Positions 12,611-25,100 of a stretch of DNA of 64,000 nucleotides are shown here, in pieces. The position numbers and the translations under genes were made by a program. This stretch comes from Sesamum alatum (lineage: Eukaryota > Streptophyta > Magnoliopsida > Lamiales > Pedaliaceae). The notes beneath the pieces are model-generated. The model saw nothing but the letters and a program-made list of their open reading frames with translations, searched no databases and was not told the DNA's origin. Every line of letters starts with the position of its first letter. Position 1 is the first letter of the stretch. The DNA is taken from assembly GCA_034509735.1 (NCBI GenBank), contig JACGWO010000011.1:22738979-22802978 (forward strand). Reading direction: 5' to 3'.

Positions 12611-12752
12611 AAGTTAATCTAGATGTTGATGTAATCATTAGGTAATTACATTAAGCTGACAGTTCCAAAATTAAAATATTTTGGGTTCAAGCTGCATGAG
12701 ATTATTTATTATATAATATAATTATAAGCTTTTTTCTTAGCATTTTTATGGG

Positions 12753-13159
12753 GTAAATTGCAATCGTTTCTATATAATTATAAATACCTTCTCGTTATTT
12801 AAAAAATTATAAACACCCCTTGATTTTAGCGTCCGTCTAATAATGAGCTCATTTCATTAGCCTCCATTAGGTTTTCATTCATTTTTTATTGAATTATAAT
12901 TTTATGTATTTTTTAGATTTTTTTAAAATTATTCTTATGAACTAATATGCGTTATGAATTAATAATTTTTTAAAAACATTTTTTAAACGTCTTTTTTTTG
13001 AAAAAAAATAATTCAGCAAAGTTAAAGTAGTCATTTCCACCTCACAGTCTCGGGACTGCATAATTAATTTTTATTTTGAGAGGTATTTGTAATTTTTCAA
13101 ACAACAAGTGATATTTATAATTATGCCAAATTTCAAAAAAAGTAGTTGTAATTTACCCT
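12753..13159. mobile_element. Foldback MITE, family 1, copy D
   Basis: Begins GGGTAAATTGCAATCG and ends AGTTGTAATTTACCC, with inverted arms containing AATTATAAATACC and its complement. The interior is diverged from copies A and E. No clear 9-bp duplication remains. Confidence 0.65.
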
Positions 13160-14178
13160 AATAGTTATAAGTTTTTCCCTTAGAATTTTATATAGTTGAT
13201 CGAATTATTTAGATTTAATGAATTTGAAATGTTGACATAATGAGTATTAGTCGACTATAGCATTCTCGCTTTAAGATAATTAAGTTCTATCGAAAAGTCG
13301 TGTTTAATTTATTATCCTCAAGCACGACTTTCCTTACCTTCTAATAAAAAATTTGAAATTTAAGACGAAAGCGAAAGTTAAAAGTGTTTGCGATAAATAC
13401 TGAAGTGTTTGGCAAGTAAATTGGAGATTATGTATAGATGAACTGCAAATTATTTATAAAGTGATAATTATACTTACACCCCTAATTTATGCTCTATTTA
13501 CACAAACTATCCATGTATTTTGTGTAATTACAGAAATGATCCATAACAGTAAAAAATCAGGAGTAGTTTGTGTAAGGCTGTTGACGTTTCTAAAGGGTGT
13601 ATATATTATTTTCCAAAAAGTAGGAATGATTTGTGTAAATAATATTGATGTTTCTGAAGGATATATGTAAAATTTTTCATTTTGCACAACAAATAGTAAC
13701 CGTTGTTTCTGTAGGTGAGTCCAAAATATTAGTCGTAGCTAAAAATCATGGTCAATGCTTTTGCCATAGCTAAAACCATAATGAATATTGATTAACCGTA
13801 ATCAAAATTTAAATTTTTCGCATTTAGTTAGTACTATTTTATCATAATTTTTAAGACGTAGTCGTTTATAGTATAGGAATTTTATTTTATTTTTTGGTAC
13901 CACGTCAAACTCATATTTTACCAACATGGGTTCCAGCCATAACCATAATTATTAAAAGAAAGTTATTACATACCCTTAATTAGAGTAGAATATCCCCATT
14001 TTTTTTTTCTAATATATGTAAGTAATTAATTAAATTAAATAAGCATATTAGGCATATATTTTTATATGTATGGGAACATGTTGGCTGGCAACGGCCAGTG
14101 ATTTGGACGCCACATGCCTTGGAAGAGGGAAGGAGGGACATGCTTAACGTACACAATTTTGTCGTTACGGCTTCATCT
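13160..14178. other. Intergenic DNA with a short internal repeat
   Basis: About 13555-13670 contains two loosely repeated units (GTTTGTGTAAG...GACGTTTCT and ATTTGTGTAAA...GATGTTTCTGAAGG). About 13700-13870 has motifs like TAGCTAAAACCAT that could belong to an old DNA element. No gene seen. Confidence 0.4.
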
Positions 14179-14187
14179 CAGATTTTA

Positions 14188-14603
14188 GGGTAAATTACAA
14201 CCACCTCTTTTAAAATTTGATATAATTATAAATATTTTTTTTATTATTTTAAAAAATTATAAATATCTCATAAGATTTGTAATTTTTAATCAATGTTTGA
14301 AATTGATGTCCTTAAATTGTTTATTTAAAATTATAGAAAAATCAGCCGAGGCAAATTGCATTAGTGCTCTTCTATGTAAAAAGCTTAAGAAGCCTCTCAT
14401 TGCGTATTGTAGTCCAAAAAAAATTTAATAATTAAATAAAAAATAATTCAGTGCATAAGGGCATTTTGGTCAGTTCACCCATAAAAATTGATGGAAATGG
14501 GTTATTTGTTAGACGGTTACAAACCTCAGGGGGTATTTATAATTTCTCAAACAATGAGGAAGTATTTGTAATTATGTCAAATCGATGTAGCTGTATTTTA
14601 CCC
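14188..14603. mobile_element. Foldback MITE, family 1, copy E
   Basis: Begins GGGTAAATTACAACCACC and ends GCTGTATTTTACCC. The flanks CAGATTTTA (14179-14187) and TAGATTTTA (14604-14612) match at 8 of 9 bases. The interior is the reverse complement of copy A (contains CAATACGCA-type sequence reading away), so the two copies are in opposite orientations. Confidence 0.8.
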
Positions 14604-14612
14604 TAGATTTTA

Positions 14613-15000
14613 TGTAATTACGAATATTTACTCGTCGTTCGAGAAACTACAAATACATCATCGAATGAAAAAAAAAAGTATGTAGCCCCTAGACGATGAG
14701 GTGAAAATTATTACTTTATTATTTTTTTTTCAAAAAAATATGGGGTGGATAAAATGAATAATCCCAATAGCATGTTAGTTCATAAAAATATTTTAGAAAT
14801 TTTTAAAAGGTATATAAAATTATAATTCGTAACCCAAAATTGTATTTTTGGCAGTTTATCACGAAATTTGGATGGAAACTTAACGGAATGAGCTCATTGT
14901 TAGACGAACGTTAAAATCATGTATTTGTTATTTCTCAAACAATGAGAGGTATTTGTAATTATGTCAAATTTTAGAAGATGTTGATGTAATTATTTTTAAT
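14613..15000. mobile_element. Degraded foldback MITE, family 1, copy F
   Basis: Directly follows copy E. It contains ATGTAATTACGAATATT on the left and GAGGTATTTGTAATTATGTC on the right as inverted arms, but the termini are worn and no target duplication is visible. Confidence 0.45.
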
Positions 15001-15166
15001 TTACTTTGGATTAATTAGCAGCTTCCAGCTACCAAATTATAGCTAAGATCAGTACTTGTTCATTTAATTTTTATTAGGCTAATTAAGACGTGGTCCAAAT
15101 TAATAATTTCACAGGCTAAGTACAGCTAAATAAATTATCACAACAACATTATTATTTTTTTTTGCC

Positions 15167-15430
15167 AGGAGGTCTAGCTTAGTTGACGAAACTGAAGCCC
15201 TATGATCCTAGAGGTTATGAATTCGAACCCCTGCGTGGGTTGATATTATTTTTACTGTATAGTAGGTATGATTTACTGTTGTAATAACTAGGTATTAGTT
15301 TATGTGATATTATTGATTTGATTGTTTGTAATTGTCTCTGTTCGATATATTGATAGCCGACAGGACTGAATGTAATCACTTTACTTTCAATTAATAAAAT
15401 TCATCATTTTCAATTTTAAAAAAAAAAAAA
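15167..15430 (+). mobile_element. tRNA-derived SINE
   Basis: An A-box-like TAGCTTAGTTGACG and a B-box-like GAATTCGAACCC are spaced as in a tRNA, followed by a non-tRNA body and an A-run at about 15418-15430. Possible flanking repeats (ATTATTTTTTTTT; ATTACTTTTTATT) are low complexity. Confidence 0.6.
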
Positions 15431-15699
15431 TTACTTTTTATTATTGATGTAATTAACAAAAGTCGGTTAAGGAAAAAAAGAGTAATTGCTCTCGATAACA
15501 ATCTAAATACATTTTGAACAATTTTTATATTACAAGTAAGCTGTTTTAATTCGCTCTTCCCAAAATTCACCGCTTTCGCTCGTGTTGTAAATATTAGTTG
15601 TCGTAGCACACAGTTTCTGTATACATATATAATGAAGGTACTTGAGATAATCACCAAAATACCCCCAAAAGAGCTAGAAATTACACTAATGCCCCCAGG

Positions 15700-16120
15700 A
15701 TCCACACATTTCTAAGTCGGGTCGGGCACGTTCAATCTGACCCGCACCAACGACCCAGCTACATGGACCTCGCAGAAGCCATCGATTCTCTAACAAGGAA
15801 TTATTAGAATTGTGACACGTGGGCCAGGCGACTCCATACACATGATCCTATAAATACACGACACCATCATTTATTACAGGTTATATGCATTTGGGATAGC
15901 TTTACCTACTCTATATCATATATCTCTATCTCGAGCTCATACTGACTTAAGCATCAGAGAGTATTCGCCCGAGACCATCCCGACTAGCCTGATGTTTGCT
16001 CTCTTCTCAGGGATCTCTCGATTTGGGACAAGCTACAAGATTGATAATTTCGAGTACCTAGACGACAACCTTAGCCTACAAGATCCCATCAGAGATCGCG
16101 TATCTTGACCCGGATCAATT
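15700..16120 (+). repeat. LTR-like remnant 1
   Basis: Higher GC than the surroundings. It has a TATA box (CCTATAAATACACG, about 15847) followed about 100 bp later by ACTGACTTAAGCATCAGAGA and then by GCCTGATGTTTGCTCTCTTC. The same order of motifs is seen at 18105-18400, 39890-40300 and, reversed, at 19990-20640. This looks like solo or truncated LTRs of a Ty3/gypsy-type element. No coding region is attached. Confidence 0.5.
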
Positions 16121-16129
16121 AATAAATAA

Positions 16130-16650
16130 TTTGTCGCACTTTAAACTATATTATAAATAATAGTAAAATATATAACCTAACGCATCACATTAAAAAAAAA
16201 AGAAAGTAAAAAATTAATTTATCAATTAATATAAAATTAAAAAAGTTGAATAATGTAGTCATTTTATCAGTTGAAGATTACTTATGATATTACAAAAAAT
16301 TGGTGGGACACAGTCATTAATCGTTATTTGGGAGTAAAAAAGATTTTTATGTGGTTGTTGACGATTTATGTTCCCAGGCAGTTCTGTAATTTGACCAGCT
16401 TCATCGAAATTGTGTGGTCATGTTGTCTGAGGTTGGGTAATTAATTGTTACATCATATTCGTTGTTTTGAATTATTAATGTATTGATACAATTTTTGAAT
16501 TTGAATATATTGATAAATATTGATAGGGGAACGCAAAGAACAAATTCCAAAAAACTAATTTACCCCCTAGAAATAAGTAAAAAGACAAAAAAAAAAAAAA
16601 AAAAAAAAAAACCCAAACAGACAAGGTGCCCGCGTCTTTTTATGTGGATG
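16130..16650. other. Intergenic DNA, nothing recognised
   Basis: AT-rich, ending with an A-run of about 30 bases (about 16580-16610). No gene seen. Confidence 0.5.
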
Positions 16651-16658
16651 GGGTGAAG

Positions 16659-18078
16659 TAGGGGTGCAAATGAACCAAGCTCACCCAAAAATCTGAGCTC
16701 GAGCTCAACAAGCCTGCATCGTACAGGCTTGAGCTCGTAGATTATGAGCCGAGCTCACGAGTCGAGCTCGAATTTGGTTATTTTTTCCCCGAAAATAACA
16801 TAAAAATAAAAAAAATAGACTATTCTACAATCTGGAATACATTATTCAAAAATTTAAATAAGAATCAAGAAGAAAACATTTACAAGAAGCAAAAAAGAAA
16901 AAAAAAAAAAGAAAGCAATACCATGAAAAGAATTAAGTTCAATTTTCGAACTAACACCCACAAATTAAGTTCACCTAAATGTCAACAACCCCATTGATGA
17001 GGTTCTGTCTGGAGTTCTTCTGTTGTAGACTTGTAGTGCATACTAAATATAACAGTAAAATTCATATATATTATATTAAATAAATATAGGGATAACTAAT
17101 AATAAATGCATTTTGGTATGGTGGATATTGAATATAACAATAAAATTCATATAAATTGTACTAGATTGTTGATTAAGTTTGTTTTTAGATAATATAAACT
17201 AAAATACCATATTTAATATCATTTAAACAAAAAAATGAGATATTGACTAATAATTTTAATATATGATGAATTTTGAAACAAATGCATTTTGTTGTAGTGA
17301 ATATTGAAATACAACAATAAAATTCGTACGAAATGTATTAAATATTTATTTAAAAAAATCAAATCGTACTAAGTTGTTGATTAATCTTGTTTTTAGATAA
17401 TATAAACTAAAATATCATATTTTAATATCATCTAAGAGTAAAATATGAGATATTGACTAATAATTCTAATATATGATGAATCTTGAAATAAATGCATTTT
17501 CTTATAGTAGATATTGAAATTATAACGATATAATTCATATGCATTATATTAAATATTTATTTACACAATATTTATCAAATCATACTAATTTGTTGATTAA
17601 ACTTGTTTTTAGATAATATAAACTAAAACACCATATTTTAATATCATCTAAGACTGAAATATGAGTTATTGACTAATAATTCTAATATATGATGAATTTT
17701 GAAATAAATACTTTTATGGAGTGGATTTTAAATTATAACAATATAATTCATATGCATTATACTAAATATTCATTTACAAAAAGAATATCAAAACTTACTA
17801 AAATATTGCTTAAGCTTGTTTTTAGATAATATAAATAAAAATATCATTTTTTTTATTATATAAAATTAAAATAACAGATATATTGTCTAATAATTCTAAT
17901 ATATAGTGAATTTTTAGTATAAATTTAATATAATATTGAAATGTACTTAAATATATAAAAATATGTATAAATAAAAAATTAAAAAAATATTAAAAAAAAA
18001 AAAGAAGCATGAGCTCGCGAGCCGGACATAAATGATTAAGCTCGAGCTCGAGCAGGCTCGACTCAACTTGCACCCCTA
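16659..18078. mobile_element. Non-autonomous hAT element with internal tandem array
   Basis: The ends TAGGGGTGCAAATGAACC and AACTTGCACCCCTA are terminal inverted repeats of the hAT type. The 8-bp duplication GGGTGAAG flanks both sides exactly (16651-16658 and 18079-18086). Subterminal regions are rich in GAGCTCGAGCTC-like palindromes on both sides. The interior is AT-rich and non-coding and contains about four tandem copies of a ~210-bp unit. Confidence 0.9.
17040..17930. repeat. Tandem array of a ~210-bp unit inside the hAT element
   Basis: The phrase TTTTTAGATAATATAAAC (or a near match) recurs at about 17183, 17390, 17607 and 17819, so the period is roughly 207-215 bp. Other shared phrases (TTGACTAATAATTCTAATAT; AATAAATGCATTTT) keep the same order in each unit. 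The units have diverged, so the array is not recent. Confidence 0.8.
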
Positions 18079-18104
18079 GGGTGAAGCAACCACAATCATC
18101 AGCC

Positions 18105-18800
18105 ATTGATTTGAAACCCTTCCAATGGCTATTTACAAGATACGTCTATACGATCTCTGACAATAAGCCTTTATAAATACATGCAGGGTTTATTTGACAT
18201 GTATGTATTTATTATTTATTAGATTGCACTCTCCGACTCCTACAATTTGAGCATCGGAGGGTTTTAGCTAAGAGTCACCTCAATTAGCCTAATGCTTTTT
18301 GTGCAAGTCAACCCTACTCATCCAGATCGAAATACTTTGAATATGTATTTTAAGAAATTGTCAGGTCGTTAAGGACCTCGACCTGAATCAGATATAACCG
18401 TAAACTTTAGAATTTATTAAAAATCAGATATTGAAATGAGATCCTCAATTATTTAAGGCCCATAAACATAATTTTAATCAGATCAGTGTGCTTATATTAA
18501 AATTTATTGTGTTAAATAAATTACAAATATAAACAAGTCGCACTTTGTTTTCTACCATTTGAAAGCCGATTTCTTCGGCTGCCCCCGAAGCCGCCTCCGG
18601 ATCTTCGTTATGGCCCGAGAATGGAATTTTCTGTACCTTGCTAAAGCTTCTCTGCTCACCAATCACGAATCAGAACCGTCATTTTGACGCTCGGCAGATC
18701 CACGGCTTCGGCTCCAACTCCAAGCCTAGCCTGGATTGTAAAGTTTGGCGCTACCAACGTGGTGGATCCCGATTTTTACCAATTACTTGCAATTAATGGA
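18105..18800 (+). repeat. LTR-like remnant 2 with possible leader
   Basis: TATA-like TTTATAAATACATG (about 18170), then AATTTGAGCATCGGAGGG (about 18249) and TTAGCCTAATGC follow in the same order as in the other LTR-like remnants. Further on, TTTGGCGCTACCAACGTGGT (about 18744) resembles the TTTGGCGCC-type leader found after some plant LTRs. No gag or pol coding sequence can be followed. The 18560-18740 stretch is unusually GC-rich for this region. Confidence 0.4.
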
Positions 18801-18866
18801 TAAATCAATAATATTAAATTATATATGAGGGTATAAAAATAATTCATCATATATAAAATACATTAT

Positions 18867-19411
18867 GAGCTTGTTTAGTTCGTGTGATAGAATTGGGTGG
18901 GATGAAAAATTTAATGATAATTGATTCCATTTTACTTTATGTGTTGTTTGGTTTGAAGTATTGTACGTAAAATATCTCATATGATAATATAATATAATGT
19001 TTGGTTGAAGGGATTACAAAGTATGATTAAATGTAAAACGATTATTACATGTATCCTCTTTTAAGTTATTTATAGTTTTATATTATAGCTTATGAATGAT
19101 TATGAAAAATAAAAAAACGTCTAAATTATTTATTGAAATACAATTGTTTAAACTAACATTAATTTGTGAAATATTTTCTTTTTTTTTTTTCTATGTTTAT
19201 ATGAAATAGAAGTTCAAACTACGCATTCAATTTAGTAATTAATTAAAACTCAAATATTTTTTAAAAAGTCCAAAAGAGAAAGAAGTAATATCTTTTATTA
19301 TATTTTATTATTTGAATTTGAAATATATTTTTTAATTATGCATGTAATTCGCAAGTAACAAAAAGGATAAAGCTAAAAAAGTTAAAAGTCTTTTTAATTT
19401 TTAAATGTATT

Positions 19412-19443
<32 letters not shown>

Positions 19444-19657
19444 GAAGGGTAAATGAGGAAAAAAATATTGGTACCGATTTATAATTATTCTTTGGGATTT
19501 TGTATCCCATCTAATAGATGGGATCTATTATCCCATAGATTCTGATAAATAAGATCGGACCAAGTATCAATATCGGGCTTTAATAATACTAATCAAATGT
19601 GTGATTAAGTGTAATAAATAATTTTATTATGCCTAATTACACGAATCAAACAAGACC
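18867..19657. mobile_element. Tourist/PIF-like non-autonomous element
   Basis: The left end GAGCTTGTTTAGTTCGTGTG and the right end TACACGAATCAAACAAGACC are imperfect inverted repeats. The interior (TGTTTGGTTGAAG, GATAATATAATATAATG) matches the left part of the larger element starting at 40613, so they are one family. It includes a GA microsatellite (about 19419-19443). The target duplication is not clear. Confidence 0.6.
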
Positions 19658-19751
19658 AATAAATATACACCTTGTCAGTTACCACATAATAAAACTCTCT
19701 ACCCCACTGTAAATATTTCAAATACTATTTTTTTTAATCCAAAGTGACTAT

Positions 19752-19950
19752 CCAACCTTGTTTACTTGTGAGGATTGGGTTGGATATCCAACTTAATCTC
19801 TTGTTTACTTACATTTAGGTAAATAGATGATTAATAATAATAAATAAATGATTTAAATGAAAATATTAGTGATACAATTTAATCTCATCCTACATTTTAT
19901 CCATTATTAATCTATCACGACTTAATCCCATACAAAACACAAACTACTCA
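19752..19950. mobile_element. Small MITE related to the UXS2 intron insertion
   Basis: CCTTGTTTACTTGTGAGGAT followed by TTACTTACATTTAGGTAAAT and AATATTAGTGATACAATTTA match the element in intron 10 of UXS2 (48045-48252) over about 180 bp. The right terminus is worn here. Confidence 0.65.
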
Positions 19951-19984
19951 TTAAATTCTCTTTCTAGACTAAATACTTGAAAAG

Positions 19985-20680
19985 CATCAAGCGTGTCGAG
20001 GGCAGTTTTTCTCTTCACTCCCCTGCTCGAATTACAATTACATCAGCAACAAAACATGCTTTCTGAAGCTAATGCTATGCACTTTGATGTGCGAAAAAAG
20101 AGATCAATTAAAGTTATCTTCTTGGACTTGAACGAAGTAGGCCTGAACTTTTGCAAATTTAGAAAGGGAACCTGCAAAAAAAACATTAGCACTCCAACAC
20201 TCAAGTTAGTAAACAATTTTAGAATAAATAAGCTTGAATCCAAGAAGAAATTAGGAAAGTAGAGAGACGTTACTTGCCCAACTAGGAGGGCAGGTATTTA
20301 TAAAGAGAGTTCCTTAAAGTAGAAAAGTTTTGGAGAGTTAGAACTCATTGGGAGCTTGACTGACACCTCCTTAGAGCCCTATCGGGACTTGGGGGGGGGG
20401 GGGGGGATTGCGGGATCCGTCCTAGATAAAGGGGAATGTCTTGATAAGAATTATCCAAACTTCCTTGATTAGGTCTATCTCTCCTTCCGTGAGTCCTTCC
20501 TCCTGGGCTCGGATGGACCTCATTCCCTTACATGGCTTCAGGAGGGTCTGGCATGCTTCTTTCAATGGGCTGGTCCTGAATTTCTCAAATGGGCCTTGGA
20601 GGCTACTGAGTCCCTTCCTTGGGCTTAGACCCCGTTAGTAGACCATACAACTAGCTTGGGGCCGCAAATATGGGTCAACA
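19985..20680 (-). repeat. LTR-like remnant 3 (reverse orientation)
   Basis: On the minus strand a TATA box (TATAAATACCTGCC, about 20285-20300) is followed by ACTAACTTGAGTGTTGGAGT (about 20190-20215), the same arrangement as the plus-strand remnants. It contains a run of 16 G at about 20391-20406. Short open frames here look like chance frames in an LTR. Confidence 0.45.
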
Positions 20681-20689
20681 CTTTTAGGG

Positions 20690-21540
20690 CATATATCACT
20701 TAATGACTGCTAGCGGTCGAGTACATCCGATGCATTATATAAAAGAAAAGAAAAGAAATAAATAATTATAACTATAATATTATTAAATAACTTTTATTAA
20801 TTTTAAATTTGCATGAATAGAATATTATTAATATTAAAATTAAAGCGATATTCATTCTTTGCCAAAATACATGTTTGAGGGGGACTTTGTCGATACACAT
20901 TGTGTCAACTAAAATTGGTTAGTCTAACCCCCTCAAATTTAATAATAATACGAGTGACCTAGAGCATACTCGAGTTGCGAGCATAATGTAAGCTTTTTAT
21001 TGTATTTCTTTTAATTAAATAAATTAGAAGAAAAGATACATGGATAATTGATCAAAATTGATAAGATTGATTAAATTTGAACTTATAGAAATAAAATAAA
21101 ATCGATATAATTAATTAATTAACAAAATTATTATTTATGGAAGAAAAAAGATCTGCAAGAATATTTTAGAGGGATATTTTACTCAATTCATATTACATGT
21201 GATATTTTGTGCGATGACGCATAAATAATTATTATATTCTTTGTGCAAAAAAATAAAAAAAAGCCATTCACTTTATTATAATGATGTGTTTGTAAAAGAA
21301 AATTTATTAAGTAAGATATATCTTTAATAATTGCAAAAACAAAATTTATGACAGTAAAAATATTCGAATGCAAAAAAAATGAAAAAATTGATAGAAATTA
21401 GATGTTATTTGTTTCTATCTTTAAAATGAAATTATATTTAAAGACTCACGGGATATATTCGAGTAAAAAATAAAAAATAATGACATTTTTGCACATGTAC
21501 CTAACTTACCAAGTTAGTTTCTTTAAACCTCTCCCGGTAA
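20690..21540. other. Intergenic DNA, nothing recognised
   Basis: AT-rich sequence without supportable genes or element ends. Confidence 0.5.
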
Positions 21541-21547
21541 ACATCAG

Positions 21548-21790
21548 AGTAAATTAAAACTAACTCTCCTGAAATTCATCATAATTATAAATATTTTTTA
21601 TTACTTAAAAAATTACAAATACCTTTTAAAATTAACTATTTTCTAACAAATATCCTTCTACAATGAACTATCATAAAGAATATTTGTTAGACAATCATCA
21701 ACTTTAAAAGGGTATTTATAACTTTTTCAACAACGAAAAAATATTTTTAATTATTACAAATCTCAAGAGAGCCCACTGTAATGTAATCGA
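21548..21790. mobile_element. Degraded foldback MITE, family 1, copy G
   Basis: GAGTAAATTAAAACTAACTC at the left and AATTATTACAAATCTCAAG...CACTGTAATGTAAT at the right are worn family 1 arms. It is shorter than other copies (about 240 bp), so the centre is deleted. Confidence 0.5.
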
Positions 21791-22152
21791 CCTAAACGTT
21801 AATAATAACACTAGATTCCACACATTTCGTGTGTATATAAAATTCCAATTATATATCTAACAAACCATATGATATTCAATTTCTTACAAAAATTATATGA
21901 ATTTTATCCGAATATATGAATCATCACAAATTAAAAAAAATAAAATAAAATTTAGATAGCTAAGGAATATAACTGCAGGTAAAAAGAGAGAACATATTTA
22001 ACAGAGTCGCTGCTGGAATAGATATGTAGATGAATTATCAATCCTTGATGGAACTGTAGTTTCTTGCATCACAATAAGTAGGGGGCATTATAGAAGCCGA
22101 AATATGTATATTCTCTTAGAGAGGGAAGAAAGCGATAATCGACTAACGTCGT
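21791..22152 (-). other. 3' flank and probable 3' UTR of UXS copy 1
   Basis: About 100-150 bp adjoining the UXS1 stop codon on the minus strand should be the 3' UTR. The rest is AT-rich intergenic DNA. The exact polyadenylation site was not determined. Confidence 0.4.
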
Positions 22153-25100
22153 TCAGTTCTTCCTCGGTATCCCAAGCCTCTGGCGGAAGTCGTCCTCCAT
22201 GAGGGGGATGCCTTCCTTCAACTTGATCGTCGGTTCCCAGCCCAGCAATTCCTTTGCCTTTGTTATGTCCGGCTTTCTTTGGCGAGGGTCGTCTGGAGTG
22301 TTCTCCACGGTTGTTATTTTCACTTCCGGATTTATCAACTGCAGAGGTTGCAACAGTTGTAAGTTAGCTGACGAACACGTAAACTAGCAACATCAAGAAT
22401 GATATCAATGGTGTGATAAGAACTCTGTTGTTATTCAAGGAGAATGAAAGGAGAAGACTTGAACCATAACATGCAGAATTCACAAGTTTTTACCTCTTTC
22501 ACAGTCTCAGCAAGCTCAAGCATTGTAAATTCACCTGATATACAAGCCCGATGTAAGAAATCATAAGATGAGAGAGAGAGAGAGAGAGAGAGAGAATCGT
22601 GTTTCGTCTGAGTTTTAAAATTGATATACACCTGGATTGCCAATATTTATTGGCCCAGTATGATCGCCTTCCATCAGTCGAATAAGACCGTCAACCTTCA
22701 CCGGTTAGAAGAAATTGTAAGGTTACATGGCGATAATCTAGTTTCTCAAATTATACTTAACGGAAAAAAAACAAGATACTCTATGTACCATGTCAGAGAC
22801 GTAACAAAAGCTTCTCGTCTGGGTTCCAGGCAACTGAACTGTCAATGGTTCATCACTGCAGTCGCATGAAATCTTAAATTAGTAGTCCGGTATCACATCG
22901 TAATGCATTTTAGACGAGGGTGTAGAGTTGAACAGAAAGGCAGCATAAGAATTAGAGGAGAAGATGGTGTTATGTTATGGCATGAGTATGTTACCGTATT
23001 GCTTGAGCTATGAAGTTACTGACGACCCGACCATCGTCAATATTCATCCGCGGTCCATAAGTGTTGAAGATCCTTGCGATTCTTATTTCTGTTGTAGAGT
23101 CATGTTTCTACTCGTGAGCGAACTAGCACTCTCATTGATCACAACTACTTTGATATATTATGGATAAACTACAATATATATGCAGTGAGAGAGCGACAAT
23201 TACCGATTCCATGCTGCCTATGATAATCAAACATCAAAGTTTCAGCTACTCGTTTTCCCTCATCATAACAGCTTCTAACTCCTGCAATGCCACATTAGAC
23301 GACAATAAGAAACGCTGTCTATGTGTTTGTTCAAATATCAGTAAACCGATGCCTTTCAGCATGAAAATATTAGTCTATTACTTATAACATATACCATTTA
23401 GTGTAATAACGGGAGTTTTATCAAATATAGATAATCAGCTTTATATTCTCAGGACATCATAATACTGATTAATACCTATGGGGTTCACATTTCCCCAATA
23501 GCTTTCGTCCTGAGGGTGCACAAGCGGATCGCCATAAACTTCTGATGTTGATGTCAGCAAAATCCTGCTCAAACGGTAATCACATGGTGAACGAACTGAT
23601 CTAGTAAGAAATATAGTGGAATAAACGAACGTAAGGAAGAAAAGGCAAACCTCGCTCCTACTCGCTTGGCGAGCCCCAACATGTTTAGCGTCCCAATTAC
23701 ATTTGTCTTTATTGTCTGTTGAGTATCATCACATATCATCATACAAAGTCAATTTATGCTCGATTGATGTGACAATTTTTTGAAATGTAACCGCAACAAT
23801 ATTAAAAAAGTTCTTTCAGTTCATACTGTGTGCACTTACCCAGGGAAAAGTATTTTAAAATATCTAAACTAGACGAAAGAGTTTATCTTAGTCACTGACC
23901 TTCACAGGGTTGTACTTGTAGAAAATTGGGGAAGCTGGACAAGCAAGATGGTAAATTTGATCAACTTCCACCAACAATGTCTCCGTCACATCTGGAAAAG
24001 TTGACAAAGTATTATAAAAACAAAAAATGTCGATCACACACACCCCAAATTCACAGATAAGTCGCAACGCTTTGTGTTTGAAGAATAGAGTACTGCATGG
24101 ATCAAGACCTCAAACGGTATCAAGTAAGATTAAGCAAGAAATGTAAAAGAAGATCCTTCCTTACTGCCAACTTCACATGTATTAGTATATGCAGGCTATT
24201 TAGTTAGACTTAAGATTTCTACAGCCTCCTCAAGAAAGTGAAAAATCCACATTGAATCTAATTCAAAATCCAAACCTGGACTAAGCTAACTAACGGACTG
24301 GAAACAATGCCTACCATGACGAATAAGCTCAAAACGCGGATGACCAATCCATCGCTTTAGGTTGTCCTTTGACCCAGTAAAGTAGTTGTCCACAACAATT
24401 ACCTGAATAAAATGAGTAGAACTCATGTAAACTATGTGTGTTTGGGCACATCGTGTTCATGAGTGTGAGTATAATCTCGGTATGCGCTCACCTCGTTCTT
24501 GTCATTTTCCATCAGCTTGTCAACCAAGTGAGACCCAATGAATCCAGCTCCACCGGTAACCAAGATTCTCATGTTTGCCTGTTATCAAGATTTAATTACC
24601 ATGACATATCTCATGCATATAGCAACATGGAGAAATCTACAGCAAAAATGCGCAGAATTCGGGGGTAGGAATAAGAGAACTCAAGCCATTAAGATATTTG
24701 TTATATCCCTAAAGACAAAGGGCAAGCCAAACTATCAACTAGTGATTTGCAAAAACTGATATGTGTAGATTTGGATCGCCGAAAAGGGACAAGAAATGTA
24801 CATATATATACATTTGATGCCTTGTTCACAGCACATATATGTATATGAAGCCTATGGAACCAAACCCCCGACAGAAACCCATAAAATAAAAGGAAAATGG
24901 AAAGCTCCTCAACATCGTGTTGAAGAAAAGATGATGAAGTAGTGGTTACATGCATCTTAGAAACTTCCCTTTTCACTTCTCTGGCAATGATTGCCGAAGC
25001 AAATCCGACCTCGTTATAAAACCCAAAAAAAAAAAAAAAAAATACCCAATTGATCAATGGAGCATCAACTGACAGCACACATAAAACTTCAACTGATCCT

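Noticed and set aside
13390..13415. CTGAAGTGTTTGG, the first 13 bases of miR395
   Set aside because: The match stops there, and no complementary arm for a hairpin is near.
18478..18666. 62-codon minus-strand frame with EDPEAASGAAEE
   Set aside because: It lies in an LTR-like or leader remnant and resembles no known protein; probably a chance frame in GC-richer DNA.
20391..20406. G-run as a possible G-quadruplex
   Set aside because: It is a homopolymer in a decayed LTR, and its length is prone to assembly error; nothing ties it to a function.
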